From Filobasidium wieringae (Eukaryota; Basidiomycota; Tremellomycetes; Filobasidiales; Filobasidiaceae), in contig BCIV01000017.1 in the NCBI GenBank assembly GCA_001600055.1, positions 1-64,000 of the forward strand: a DNA stretch of 64,000 nucleotides, given 5' to 3'. Of the stretch, positions 11,822-22,547 are shown piece after piece; within the stretch, counting starts at the first letter, position 1; each line of letters opens with the position of its first letter. Made by a program: the position numbers and the translations under genes. The notes below the pieces were generated by a model. That model had not been told where the DNA came from and searched no databases. It saw nothing but the letters and a program-made list of their open reading frames with translations.

Positions 11822-12699
11822 ACGTTCTCAGTCAGAATCATAGATTAGCAGGCTTGCCTTAGGCGTTAGGGAACAAGTCCAAGCTTTCGCTTCACATTTG
11901 TTGGATTAGCTGGGAAATCTCTTCGGAAATCTATGCTCACAAACAGTTGTACATCAGCCCCAATTTGGGGATAGATCAAATGGCTATCACGATAAGTTTC
12001 TTAGACTGCTGGAAAATGCGATCTTTTCGTGCCAAGCCGGATGAGTGGTGTGATTGTTTCCGTGAAGCACCTTTCGATAGTCCACCATGTCTATCCCTCA
12101 GTCCGCGTATAAAGTTTGGATTCCGTTGCACATGTCCCATACATGTATCATTCGCTCTTCAAAAGGCTTGAGTGAGGTACCTCTCCCTTCGAGAAAACAT
12201 TTACATAAAAACTCGAATTTACCCATAACGGCAGTTGTGAAATTAACTCAGATTATCTCGTATCATCAGCCTTTTCATCACCCTCAGATGCAAACGGACA
12301 GATGACCATCAAACTCACCATCTTTGGCCCAGTCCACGTTGATCGAGCCATACAGCGCTATTCGAAGGATTGAAGGGTAGCCAACGTCCATCACTACTAT
12401 AAACTTGTCTCAGGCCCGTCTCACGACTCAAAACTGTCAGCTATATTATACCAAGAGTCAAGCAGTAGCTGAGTTGGGCTGGACGATACTGGCGGTACCG
12501 CAAGCGAGTTAAGTATGTTCGGTGCGAGAACAAGAGATCTCGGCTTCGCCAAAAAAGGTAAATATTGGATTGATCGGATAGATGACAAGTGAAGAAGCTG
12601 TACCCACGAAAATCAATGACGGATCTGCGGAGAGAATCTAACGTCGCGCTTGATAGCACAGGACCAACAGTCTACCGTCAGACGTCATATTAGCCATCC
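11822..12699. other. Intergenic region after the NCS1 gene
   Basis: 3' flank of the permease gene. It contains a further CTTCGGAAAT copy at 11931-11940. Short open frames on both strands show no recognisable motif. No repeat or RNA gene seen. Confidence 0.4.
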
Positions 12700-13176
12700 C
12701 TAACTCATATGCCCCTCAATCGAACAATCAGTTGAGTTCGGACATCGGAATTTAACTCCACAATCCAGAATACTGGAAAGCGTCATGGAAAGCCATAAGT
12801 GGTTCTGATTAACAATTGCTTCCGGCTGAATCCAAGGAATAACGGGCGATGGACTGTGAAGAAGGGTGTCGTGGTTTGGAAAGTGGTTGAAAGGCTGGTT
12901 ACGTAGCAAGAAGTTGGCAGTGGGAAGTAAGAAGTTCGCATATCCATCAAACTGATTCCCTGAATGACAGGGTTCACCAATGGCTAGTTCATACACGGGT
13001 TCGTTGCTATCGCGGAGGGGCATAGTAAGGGCGTATGGAACAGGGTTATCGAGCATTGTAAGGGAAAGGAACCGTGCAGGGGAGAAAAGGATATCGTGAA
13101 AGGTCGACTGTTGTTCAGTCGTGGCAGGATAGCGAGTGAACCAGGAAATGGACATATAAACACGAGAGGCTGTCAT
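12700..13176 (-). CDS. Hypothetical ORF, 158 codons
   Basis: An intact open frame beginning MTASRVYMSISWFTRYP and ending DCSIEGHMS, between the NCS1 gene and the second regulator. It is rich in Pro, Asn, Phe and Leu and has no motif I recognise, no clear signal peptide and no membrane segment. The length is unusual for chance in an intergenic region but not decisive. It could be a small lineage-specific gene or non-coding. Confidence 0.25.
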   Translation of the reverse strand: MTASRVYMSISWFTRYPATTEQQSTFHDILFSPARFLSLTMLDNPVPYALTMPLRDSNEPVYELAIGEPCHSGNQFDGYANFLLPTANFLLRNQPFNHFPNHDTLLHSPSPVIPWIQPEAIVNQNHLWLSMTLSSILDCGVKFRCPNSTDCSIEGHMS

Positions 13177-13312
13177 CTCCTTTTCCCTATCTTGCCGGTT
13201 TTGTCGTAACCCTCAACTACCCAACATCTTCTTCCAACGCGCGATTCGCCCCATCTGCATCGACCTATGGGGTACACTACCGGTCAATCACGGACGTGGC
13301 GAACTGAGTTTA

Positions 13313-16300
13313 TCAACGAACATACGCTAGAAGGGAGTTGGGTGCCGATTTTTTAAGGAAACCCATCAAGGCGTCGAGATCCTGGGATAGCGCAAAGCTC
13401 TCTACACAGATATTGAGTCCGTGCGTGACAATAAACGACTGAAAGGACTCACCTTTGTGATTATTCGACTCGTTACTTCGTTTTACTCCCTTGATCAGGA
13501 CTCTAGCGGCTTCGGTCCAAAAGATACTGGCCTATAGGTCTATGTCATTGAATCCGTCTATTCTGCAGTGTGATGGTTTACCAGACTAACGATTATGTCT
13601 AGATGTGCAAACTCGTGGTCTGGAATAAGTCGAGAGTAAGATATCATCCGCCGAGCCGCGTTCAATGCACGCGAATTGTCATTTTGCCAATCGTCGAGGT
13701 CATACAGGTAGATTTGGGCGGCTAGAAGCCGGATTTCCTTCGTAGGCGGATCGTAAGAATCGATCTGGATGAAAGGAGGGATCTTTGACTAACGAGGAAA
13801 CAATTCTCGATGTTGGCCACTTGTATGGTCTCATAAGGACCGCTCATGGAAAGGACCGTGACGACTTGCTTAAATTCGGCGGGAATCTTGATGACAAGCA
13901 TTGCCAACGCCTCAACCATTCGTGCATGATCCTCGGGGTGTCGTCTTGAGCTGGATATTTCTCTGAAATATTGGTCCAGCCGATTTGACTCCACTTGAGA
14001 AGAATTTTCTGTAAAAGGAGTATGTATGAGCTGAGAGCATCGCTCAGTAAGGGCGGTCTGTTCAGCAAGGATATTAGTCGGGCCTTGGCTACGCTCAATC
14101 GATTTTCTTACAAGTTGAACGGCGAGAGACCGCATGGATCTGTCAGAATGGTTTCAGCACCACACATCCCTAGCTTTGCGGGTCACCGGCACTTACCTAT
14201 CTGTGCCGCCCAAATTCCCAAGTTCTGCTCGTCCTTGTACCAGATCGCTGAGCCTCACGTCAATAATGGGTGCGTTGCTTTCCTACAACAAGATACAAGA
14301 GATGAGCATCACACATGACATTAGAGGACTATAAAACTCGCATTGGTGTAAAGTCCGAACGGCAATGGCCAGGGGGTTGTGATGAGTTCGTGAGGGAGCG
14401 CAACACTCCATTGCGTTGCGATGGATCCAGCTCGATCGAGGTTGAACACGTCCCAGCTAGAACAATTCGTTTTTCAGTATCGTACAATGTTCGTTGATTG
14501 ACATGTATCCTCACAACGCGTTGATCCGATCTCCTAACTCGATCGCGTCGCGAGGTGGAGGCAGACTGAACTTAGCATCCCTTCGGCTCCAAGGCTCTTC
14601 TTCATCTTTCGCCAACCATGTCATCGTTTTCAAGCGTTCAAATGAACCTGTCGGTATCTGATGTAAACCGCCCGTAATAACGAGTCTTACAAGGAACGAG
14701 TGAGACGTCGCGCGTCAAGATGATGGCAAGGAAGAGCATCGCTTACCGAGAAACCCGTCCAGTGACATCCCAAGCCTAAATGGGATCGTCAATGAGTGCT
14801 CAAATGTAGGGCTGCGTTTCATGAGCATTCACCTTGTGAACCTGCGCCGTCCAATACATATATGCGCCCAGGCACGTTCCAGCTCTGATAACGTCTAGCG
14901 CCTGGGTAAAGCCTGTAGCGCCGAGATCAAACTGCTCCATTGCTGTCTCACAGAAATGCTTCTCCATCTTCTTCAAGATCGGATCATCTGATCCTCTTGC
15001 GCCAATGGTGAACTGCGAGCGAATATCGTTGTCGAAATCGAGCGATGATGAAGCACGCATGTATACTGACCATAGCATTTAGCCAAGCTGGATGGGGCTG
15101 TTGACTTGGATCGCCCCGCAATCGCTCCCAAAGTCTTGGCCAGTCGTATTCGATGCCGAACCTTCTTGCTTGTGTCGTAAATGCGCCGATCAAACGATCT
15201 CTGAGTACGCCAGGAACACCAGCCGCCGACACATCAGGTAGTACGGTGATAGGGTCGCTGAAGCCAGAAGGAGATAGTCGGGAGATTTCAATGATCGAGT
15301 CAGGTGACACATGAGGAGTTGCTGCATGGGGAGGTGGCATCCCATCCATGAAGATCTGAAAACCGGAAGCCATGAGAGAACCGTCGGTGAAGGGATGACC
15401 TGGTTCGAGCGCAACGTGACCTCGTCGAAATAAATCGCTTTCACCGGTACTAAGCGTTGGCAATCCAGCTTGACCCGACTGTTGGCGAGTCTCGCTATGA
15501 GCTGCATCACCCGTGATATCCTCATTTGACCACGATGTGGAAGCTTCAAAGCTCGATTGCATCCCTCCATATGGGTCGCATATCCCTACAGACCTCGACA
15601 CGAGCTGCTGGTGCGGAGTGTCTTGATTGCGTTCCTCTGGTCTATGGATATCAGGTAACGAGGCATCTGCCATCCCATCTAACATTGAGGACCATATTCG
15701 ATAAGTATTCGGTGATATCGACAAGTCCAGGCCGAAATATCTCGAGGTGGAAGTCGCGTTATCGAATGAGGGTTGCACGACTTGATCAGGGGCAGAGAAG
15801 TGGTCAAAATCTGTGAAACTGATAGCTTGGCTTCGAGAAGGTTCATCCTCTTCACCATGATGTTTTGACGTCTGATAGTGGAGATCCGGCTGCTCCGAAG
15901 GAATCGCTGTAGCGGAGGTGAGACTTCTTGCATGGTTTCCCGCATAATCCAGTAACAAGGCATCCGTATGTGGTTGATGACATTGATCGATCTCATGAGA
16001 CGGTTCAGGTATCAAGAATGGGTTCGTTGGACGAAGGTTGAGATCGTCAAGATGCCGGCCATGATCTTTAAATCTGTGGGATCCTCTGGAAGCCTGCGGG
16101 TCTTGCGGGGTGTATCCCGGTGTCGAGGAGTTTTGAACACCCAAGTCCCCCACTTCTGAAGCGTTGCGATTAACACCAGCATATTCACAAGGGGTCTTCT
16201 TCAATCTTGTACACTGGCCGCAGCGAGGCCGAACTAGAAATATTGGAGGATGAATCAAGACAAGATCGAAGGAAGCAGATGACACGATCGCTTACCAGCG

Positions 16301-16485
16301 TCACATTTAAGTTTCCTTTTCCGACAAAAAGCACAAGCTTCACCCCTCTTCAGAGCAATGATCTCAGATACGGAGAAGCTCGAGTGGTGTAGGTGCTTGT
16401 AGATCTGATTGGGGTTCAAAGCCTTACCTGACCTTGGGTCAGGCCCGGGCGGGCTCGATCTTCCGATTGTTGCTGAGCGTCGCAT
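13313..16485 (-). CDS. Zn2Cys6 transcription factor with fungal_trans domain
   Basis: Nuclear regulator with both typical domains complete. The finger is split by one intron: ACAFCRKRKLKCDA then VRPRCGQCTRLKKTPCEY. A long low-complexity linker (about 16130-15300) precedes the regulatory domain: LNAMLWSVYMRASSSLDFD, KKMEKHFCETAMEQFDLG, LDVIRAGTCLGAYMYWTAQV, ITGGLHQIPTGSFERLK and FWDVFNLDRAGSIATQWS, the hallmark of fungal-specific transcription factors. The C-terminal exons read PAEFKQVVTVLSMSGPYET, IRLLAAQIYLYDLDDW, ASIFWTEAARVLIKGV and DLDALMGFLKKSAPNS, ending LLAYVR. At least eight short introns. The start at 16485 is the first Met in frame with the finger. It sits between the permease and the PDR exporter, so it may regulate either. 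Confidence 0.88.
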
Positions 16486-16991
16486 GCTACGATGGCTTTC
16501 AGGCGATAGCAGTAGAGGGAAGTTCGTTTGTTCAGCTTGTCCTCATGATGATGAGACCGAGAATGGATCGAAATCACTTTTGCGAGATCGAATGGGCAAA
16601 TACGATTATAAGGAATTATAAGTGAGTAATCGGTATTCGATCGTGCATGTTCGTCGTCCCATATGCATCGGATGGACTCTTTGCCAAAGCCGGCGGGCGT
16701 GGGAGCATAGCCATGGGCACTCGTCGCTCTGGGCAACAGTTCCCCATTGAAAACTAGGTGGATGTGCAGCATCTACCGACGATGTGGAAATGAGTTGATC
16801 GCGGGCAATCGTCATTAACAATACGTATTTGCATTTGGCACACCGTGAGACGAGAAACAATGTTACGGGCAACTTTATCGATCTATCTCTAAATTTCTAT
16901 GGGATTTTGGGCTATGGGAGCTGTGGGTCTACAAGATCTGTAACGCATAATAGCTCCATGACCTCCATCCAGTCTCCAGGTCGTTCACGTT
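16486..16991. other. Regulator promoter and PDR exporter 3' flank
   Basis: About 500 bases with the 5' flank of the Zn2Cys6 gene and the 3' flank of the ABC gene. No TTCCGAA heptamer and no gene is seen. Confidence 0.4.
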
Positions 16992-19900
16992 CTAGTCGGC
17001 TTTCTTGACGGCTTTCGTGCGGAGCTTCATCATAACGAAGACCAAGGCGTATGAGCTCATCACAAAGATGCCAGTAATTCCGATATCCCGCCAACCCACG
17101 ATCCTCTGTTCGATATTGATGGTACGTAGATAGTCTGTTCCACTGCCATAAGCGCAGACTTGACAACCTGAAATTGCGTCAGGATTGATGAGATTGGCCC
17201 CAGGGTTGTATTTCGTGAGGAACGTCTCGAGATAGGCCGCGCAACTTTGCCCTGACGGAGGGTCAAAGGTTGCCAACTCGTCTGGACGGCAAACAATTGG
17301 CTTGTCCCACAAGATGAACCATAGAATCGAGCCCATGATATACGTAAAGACGTCCAGGTAGTAGAGCCAGTATCTCCAGAAGGTTGTTATAGCGTTATAT
17401 GGAACAAAGACTCCGCAAAAGGAGAGTAAAGTCCCGAGGATGAGCGGCATGACTAGATTGGCGGTCGAAGCTGTTGGAGCGTAACTAGCAACGAATTGTC
17501 CAATACCTATGGGTTTTGAGAATAATTGTTCAGCTCCGAAGGCAATGCCAATAACTCAGATTGAACTCACCAGTATAGATGAACTCGTAAAGTAGCACTT
17601 CGAGGAAGACGGGACCGGCTCGTGACGGTCCGCTCGGGAAACCGCAGGTAAAGTACCAACAGCAGTAATAGAGGACCGCACAAATCACCAAATAAGGGAA
17701 CTCCGATGCGATCAAACCAAACGTGAAAGACTTCCAGTTGTAGATGCGACTCTTTTTTTCTCTAGCCTCGAAGATGTCTCGTCGGGCGATGAATAATGGT
17801 TGGACCTGAGCGATCACTCCGGGAGCGCTACAGTCGGCAAAACAGTAAGCTTCAATCGCTGAGGTTCGAGACGGGACTACACTCACACGAAAATAAAGCT
17901 GAAAACGCTAAAAGTTTTGTTCTGCAAGTCGACTGTGCCATCGCCGATCATCCAGAAGGTGAATCCGTTGAATAGAGCAGCAAAAATGTGCAAGGCGAAC
18001 TTGTTCGTGACGTATTCGGTATCCCGGTATAGGGAGACGCTATTTCTCGCGCATACGACCTTGCATTGTGTCCAAAGGCTAGCCGCAAACTCGCCTTGAG
18101 CTTCATCGTATGCGACGGGTTTGCTCGACGCCTCTACTTCGATACGATCCAGCTCTTTCATCATGGCAGCATTTTCAGGAGAGTTCTGCCAGATGGATGC
18201 CCAATCGTTCTTCCTTGACAATTCACCTGAAACAACGCTGATCATATGCTCGGCAGGATTGATGCCGGAAGCGCAAGGTGCCCCAGCGTTTGCAAAGTAG
18301 TTTTTGACTTCGGAAGCTTGATTCCCAATGGGACCATTGTACACGGTTCGACCACCTTTGGCCAATAGAAGAAGGTTGTCAAACTCGTAGAACAAGGATG
18401 CACTAGGCTGATGGATGGTAACGAGAACTGGAAGAGCGGTGAGAATAGGTGAGTCGATATATGTCTGGCATGCATAGGGATCGACTTACTTGCTTGACCC
18501 ACATCCGCAAGTTTACGCAAGAATTTGACAATTGACCAAGCGCTTTGTGCATCCAACCCGCTGGTGGGCTCATCTAGAAACAACAATATTGAGGGCTTGG
18601 CGACCAACTCGACTCCAATAGTCAATCTTTTGCGTTGCTCGACACTCAACCCATTGCCAGTTGTACCGATGAGGGCGTGCTCGATGTCCTGCATCTCTAG
18701 CAAGTCGATGATAGTGTCGACATAAGCGATCTTGTCCTTCATGGAGGTTTCTGCAGATTGACGCAAGATCGCAGAAAACTCGAGCGCTTCTCGAACAGTA
18801 GCCAAAGGTTCATGAACATCGAGCTGTTCAACATAGCCCGCCGAACGAGTGAAGCCCAAAGGCAAAGGTCTACCATCTACATGGATCTGCCCTTTGATTT
18901 CACCCTCAGTCTTGCGTTGTGCCAGAACATCCAACAAGGTGGTCTACGGGAGTAAGCCAGATAAGACATGAAGGAAAGATCGATAGGGGTATCAAGCTGA
19001 CTCACTTTTCCAGCTCCGGAAGAGCCCATAAGAGCGCCCAGAGTGCCTGGTTTGACGAACCCATTCACGTTATCAAGCAATGTACGTTCGCCCCCAGGCA
19101 CCTTCACAACATAGGATAGATTCCGCCAGGTGAAAATAGATGTGTTTCGAATGAGATCGGTATTAGGCTCATCTCGAGCCTTCTCATCGCCTGAGAGCTC
19201 AGCCTCAATCTTGCCCATTTGTTTTTCAGGATCGTCTGAACGAGCGTCAATCTGCTCGACCGCAGCAAGAGTCTTCGCGTTGCGAGCGAATTCCAGACGA
19301 GATCCCCCCGCAGTATTGGATACTCCATAAGTCATCAAAACAGCCGCTGTTGTCACGTGCATCTATTAGTGGAATGGATGGCCGTAATTCATGTGTTGAG
19401 TGCTTACTGATGGCAACGAACAGGAACCACCATGCCCAAAGGATGCCAAAGTTACGCCATACGTGAGAATGGTTGAAGGTCAAGTAATTGAGATACGCGG
19501 ATCCGTTGACCGAATTGCCGACTGAGCCAGGGACTCCAACGCAACTGGACGGGAGCCCAGCGTATTCAGGGCCAAAAGGGATGAGGTCATACCCTTCGCA
19601 AGGGAAGACTCGATCGTGAAGTTCAGTGGCCATCATAGCCTCAACGGCGTAGGCAAGAGGATCAATCCAGTAGATCCATACGAACCAGGGATGCATCGAG
19701 GGTTTCTTTATGATATCTAGTAGGGGTAAAAGTTCGGTCCGCATTCAAATCACGAGACAGCGACGGGACTCACATCCACTATAAGTTAACAAAGCAACAA
19801 GTGCCAAACCGGAGACCTTGGATGCGTTATTGAAAGTAGAGAATCCGGTACCGATCATTCGGAAGCTGTGAAAGAGTTGTCAAGGAATGTGGGTACAGCT

Positions 19901-21918
19901 GACGAGGGATGCCACTCACAAAGCAGTCATCACCATTGTAACCGAAAACACGATGATCCAATAGGTAAAGAACGCGCTCGCCGACATGAGTAGGCCAGTC
20001 ATAAAGTAGAGAATCAAGGCGAATAGCGAGACTTGAACGAGAAGGACAGGGATGTCACCAAAGATCTGAGCGATGACATAATTGAGGGGCGAGAAAAAGG
20101 CGAAAGACTTGTGTTTTGCGAGGACTGGTCGGCCTTGGAAACTGGCTTCGACTTCCTGCATGGCGACGAGACTGTTACGAATCGTAAAGTATGCCGATCA
20201 GCTCCAGCGAACGATGCGTCGCACGAAATAATCGACTCACGTATGGTAGACAGTTGAGAAAAAGATGGTTCCTCCTCTCAAGAACAACCCGGTACTATTA
20301 TCGGGCATGTCATAGAACAGACTACCCATGATGAGAGCCTGAATGATCGTATTCGCCTGCCGCAAGTAGAGCAAGAACTTGTCACCCCAAATCTGCCGGA
20401 ATTGTCTTTTCGCCAAGACCTGGATTTGAGTCCAAGAAGATACAGTCAACGGTGAACGCTTACCCAGCGTTCTATTCTTGGTCTTCTTGACCGCGGCGAT
20501 GAAATCGGTAGTGTTCCGTTTAGCTTCCTCGGTCTGAGGGTAATCCAAGTTTTTCCTCATGCGTTGATAGATCTCGCTATCCAAGTAAGCTCTCCTTATT
20601 TCTCTTGCCGTTCTCGGGAACCTCTCCTCGAATCCGGGCAAGATCTTCCTTTCCTTGGGTACCGTCACTCCCGTGAGCATATCGGCTACATTGGCACCTT
20701 CCGTGTATCCGAATCCTAGGGATTCGAAAAAGGGTCTTGCTTGTTGACGAGGACCATAGTAGATAGTGACTGATTTATCGAGTACCAGGACGTCGTCTAC
20801 CAGATCGTAGATCCCGTTTCCAGCTTGATACAGAGTCATGATAGAGCTAAGTCCTAAAACGTCCGTGATAGTCCGCACCGCTTTAGCCCAGTTAAGAGCG
20901 GTCGAAGCGTCTAGACCTGGATTCGTACAGCATAAGCGTTCAGATCCATCGGAGAACGCCTACCGACACACTCACCACGAGTACTGTTATCCCAGCAAAC
21001 CACCGTCGCTCCAGTAGCCATCGTCTCGATGATACTTAATCTCTTTCTCTCCCCTCCGCTGACACCCCGGACGTACTCGTTGCCCACTTGTGTGCCTTTA
21101 GTATGAACGATTCCCATGGATCTCAGTAGAAAATCCATGGTCTGTTCACGGTGAGCTTGGCGAGCGGAAGCATCCTTCATAGCGTGCGCTGGAGTTTTGA
21201 GGGAAGTAGCAAATTCGATGGTTTGGCCTACTGTCATGTGGGGATAGAAGATCTCCTGCATACGTGAATCTAATCGTGAGCAACGGCGCAGAAAAAGCAA
21301 TCAGGGGGGGAAGGGAGCTCGGGGCCACTAACTTCCTCGTTATTCATCACGATTTCTCCCCTAAACTCCTCTGCCTCCCTGTGATCGAGGTTGCCAAACC
21401 TGATGTCCCCTTCGACAGCCTGGTAGCCCTGTCTGTTGTTACTCAGGATTCTCAGTAAGGTAGTAGCCCCGCCCCCCGGTCTGGCGAGCACAAGCAAGAC
21501 CTGCCCCGGTCTGACACAACCGAAAGACTCCTCAACGATGGTCTTGTCTTTGACTGGTCTCCTTCCTGCTCTGATTTTACCCGGAATATCGAACAAGGAA
21601 AGAACCGTGTCGTGTAGAACGGCTGAATTGGCTTTTCCCGTGACGGTCAGGTCATCCCATGTGACTCCTAGACGTTTAGAGGGGTAACCTTCCGCCTCCA
21701 TTCGAGATTTCATCTCTTCGACCTGTGACGATCGTATCCAATGAGTCAGGCACGAGCATACATACCCGACGACCAGAGCTTACCTCGTTCTCCATAAACC
21801 ATGGCTCGGCTGGCTTTTCCTGCCGAGTGTCTATACTAGAATGTTCTGTCTGTTGACTATGCGTCCTGTCTTTAATGTCCGGGATATCCGCTTGGAAAGA
21901 GGTGTCCATATTTTCCAT
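16992..21918 (-). CDS. PDR-type (ABCG) full-length ABC exporter
   Basis: Pleiotropic drug resistance transporter with reversed order NBD1-TMD1-NBD2-TMD2, in the plasma membrane. The start [15 protein letters not shown] leads to NBD1 (about 21710-20700): [19 protein letters not shown] (Walker A), [16 protein letters not shown] (signature), CWDNSTRG (Walker B), and FYGPR-like [21 protein letters not shown]1 lies at about 20450-19400. NBD2 (19360-18250) has [11 protein letters not shown] (canonical Walker A, then intron), [50 protein letters not shown] and [14 protein letters not shown]2 runs to [15 protein letters not shown]1 lacks the Walker A lysine, as is normal in this clade, but has Ala where PDR proteins usually have Cys. 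About eight introns. Next to a Zn2Cys6 regulator that may control it. Confidence 0.93.
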
Positions 21919-22547
21919 AGCCTAGTGAGTGAGCTCGACTTGCGAGAGTCTCTGAGAATGACCGGCTTGTGTGTATGTATGGATGTAACGAGTGTCATGA
22001 TGGAGTATGTTCGTTTCTGCAGCTGAGCGCTCTAGGCTGTCTATATAGTCGATGTCGTCGATGCGTTAACCCGTAATCACGAAAACGTAGTAAAGAGCGA
22101 TCGATCTGAGCAATCATACACTAATCAAGTCGTACTTTACTTCCGTTAGTCATGTCCATGTCCATGTCCGTGTCCGTGTCCGTGTCCATGTCCGTGTACT
22201 TATCCGCGTGCCTGTTCATGTCCGTGCTATGTTGACATTGCATTACCGATGCATGAACCTTCTGTCTGACATGTCCAATAATCCTGCAGAATGGCGGCAG
22301 CTCAAACCCCTAAATCGGTAGTCTCCGCAATCCACAAGTTCAATCGCTCGATACATACGGCCGGCTAAAGGGACGAACGATCGAATTGATTACACAGATG
22401 CGCATGTAGCGTAAAGCTCATCAAGTACATTGTCACCCGAAGGGGTCCTACGACAACAACCCCGTATGCCATTGTGACATGGATGTAGGAGATTCCCTCG
22501 GTGATTGTCTACTGCTTTCAAATTCATCGGACTACGAGCTAATCTCA
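21919..22547. other. PDR exporter promoter and FunK1 3' flank
   Basis: About 630 bases upstream of the ABC gene. It holds a hexamer repeat (described separately) and no gene. No TTCCGAA heptamer seen. Confidence 0.4.
22151..22198. repeat. Hexamer tandem repeat (CATGTC/CGTGTC) x8
   Basis: Eight consecutive 6-base units, CATGTC or CGTGTC, differing by one transition; the last unit ends in A. It lies about 230 bases upstream of the PDR start codon, in non-coding sequence. Probably a microsatellite; a regulatory role is possible but not shown. Confidence 0.85.

Noticed and set aside
16255..16485. Possible first intron (GTAAGG) in the second regulator
   Set aside because: No acceptor in the right phase restores the finger frame; reading through gives a continuous frame into ACAFCRKRK.
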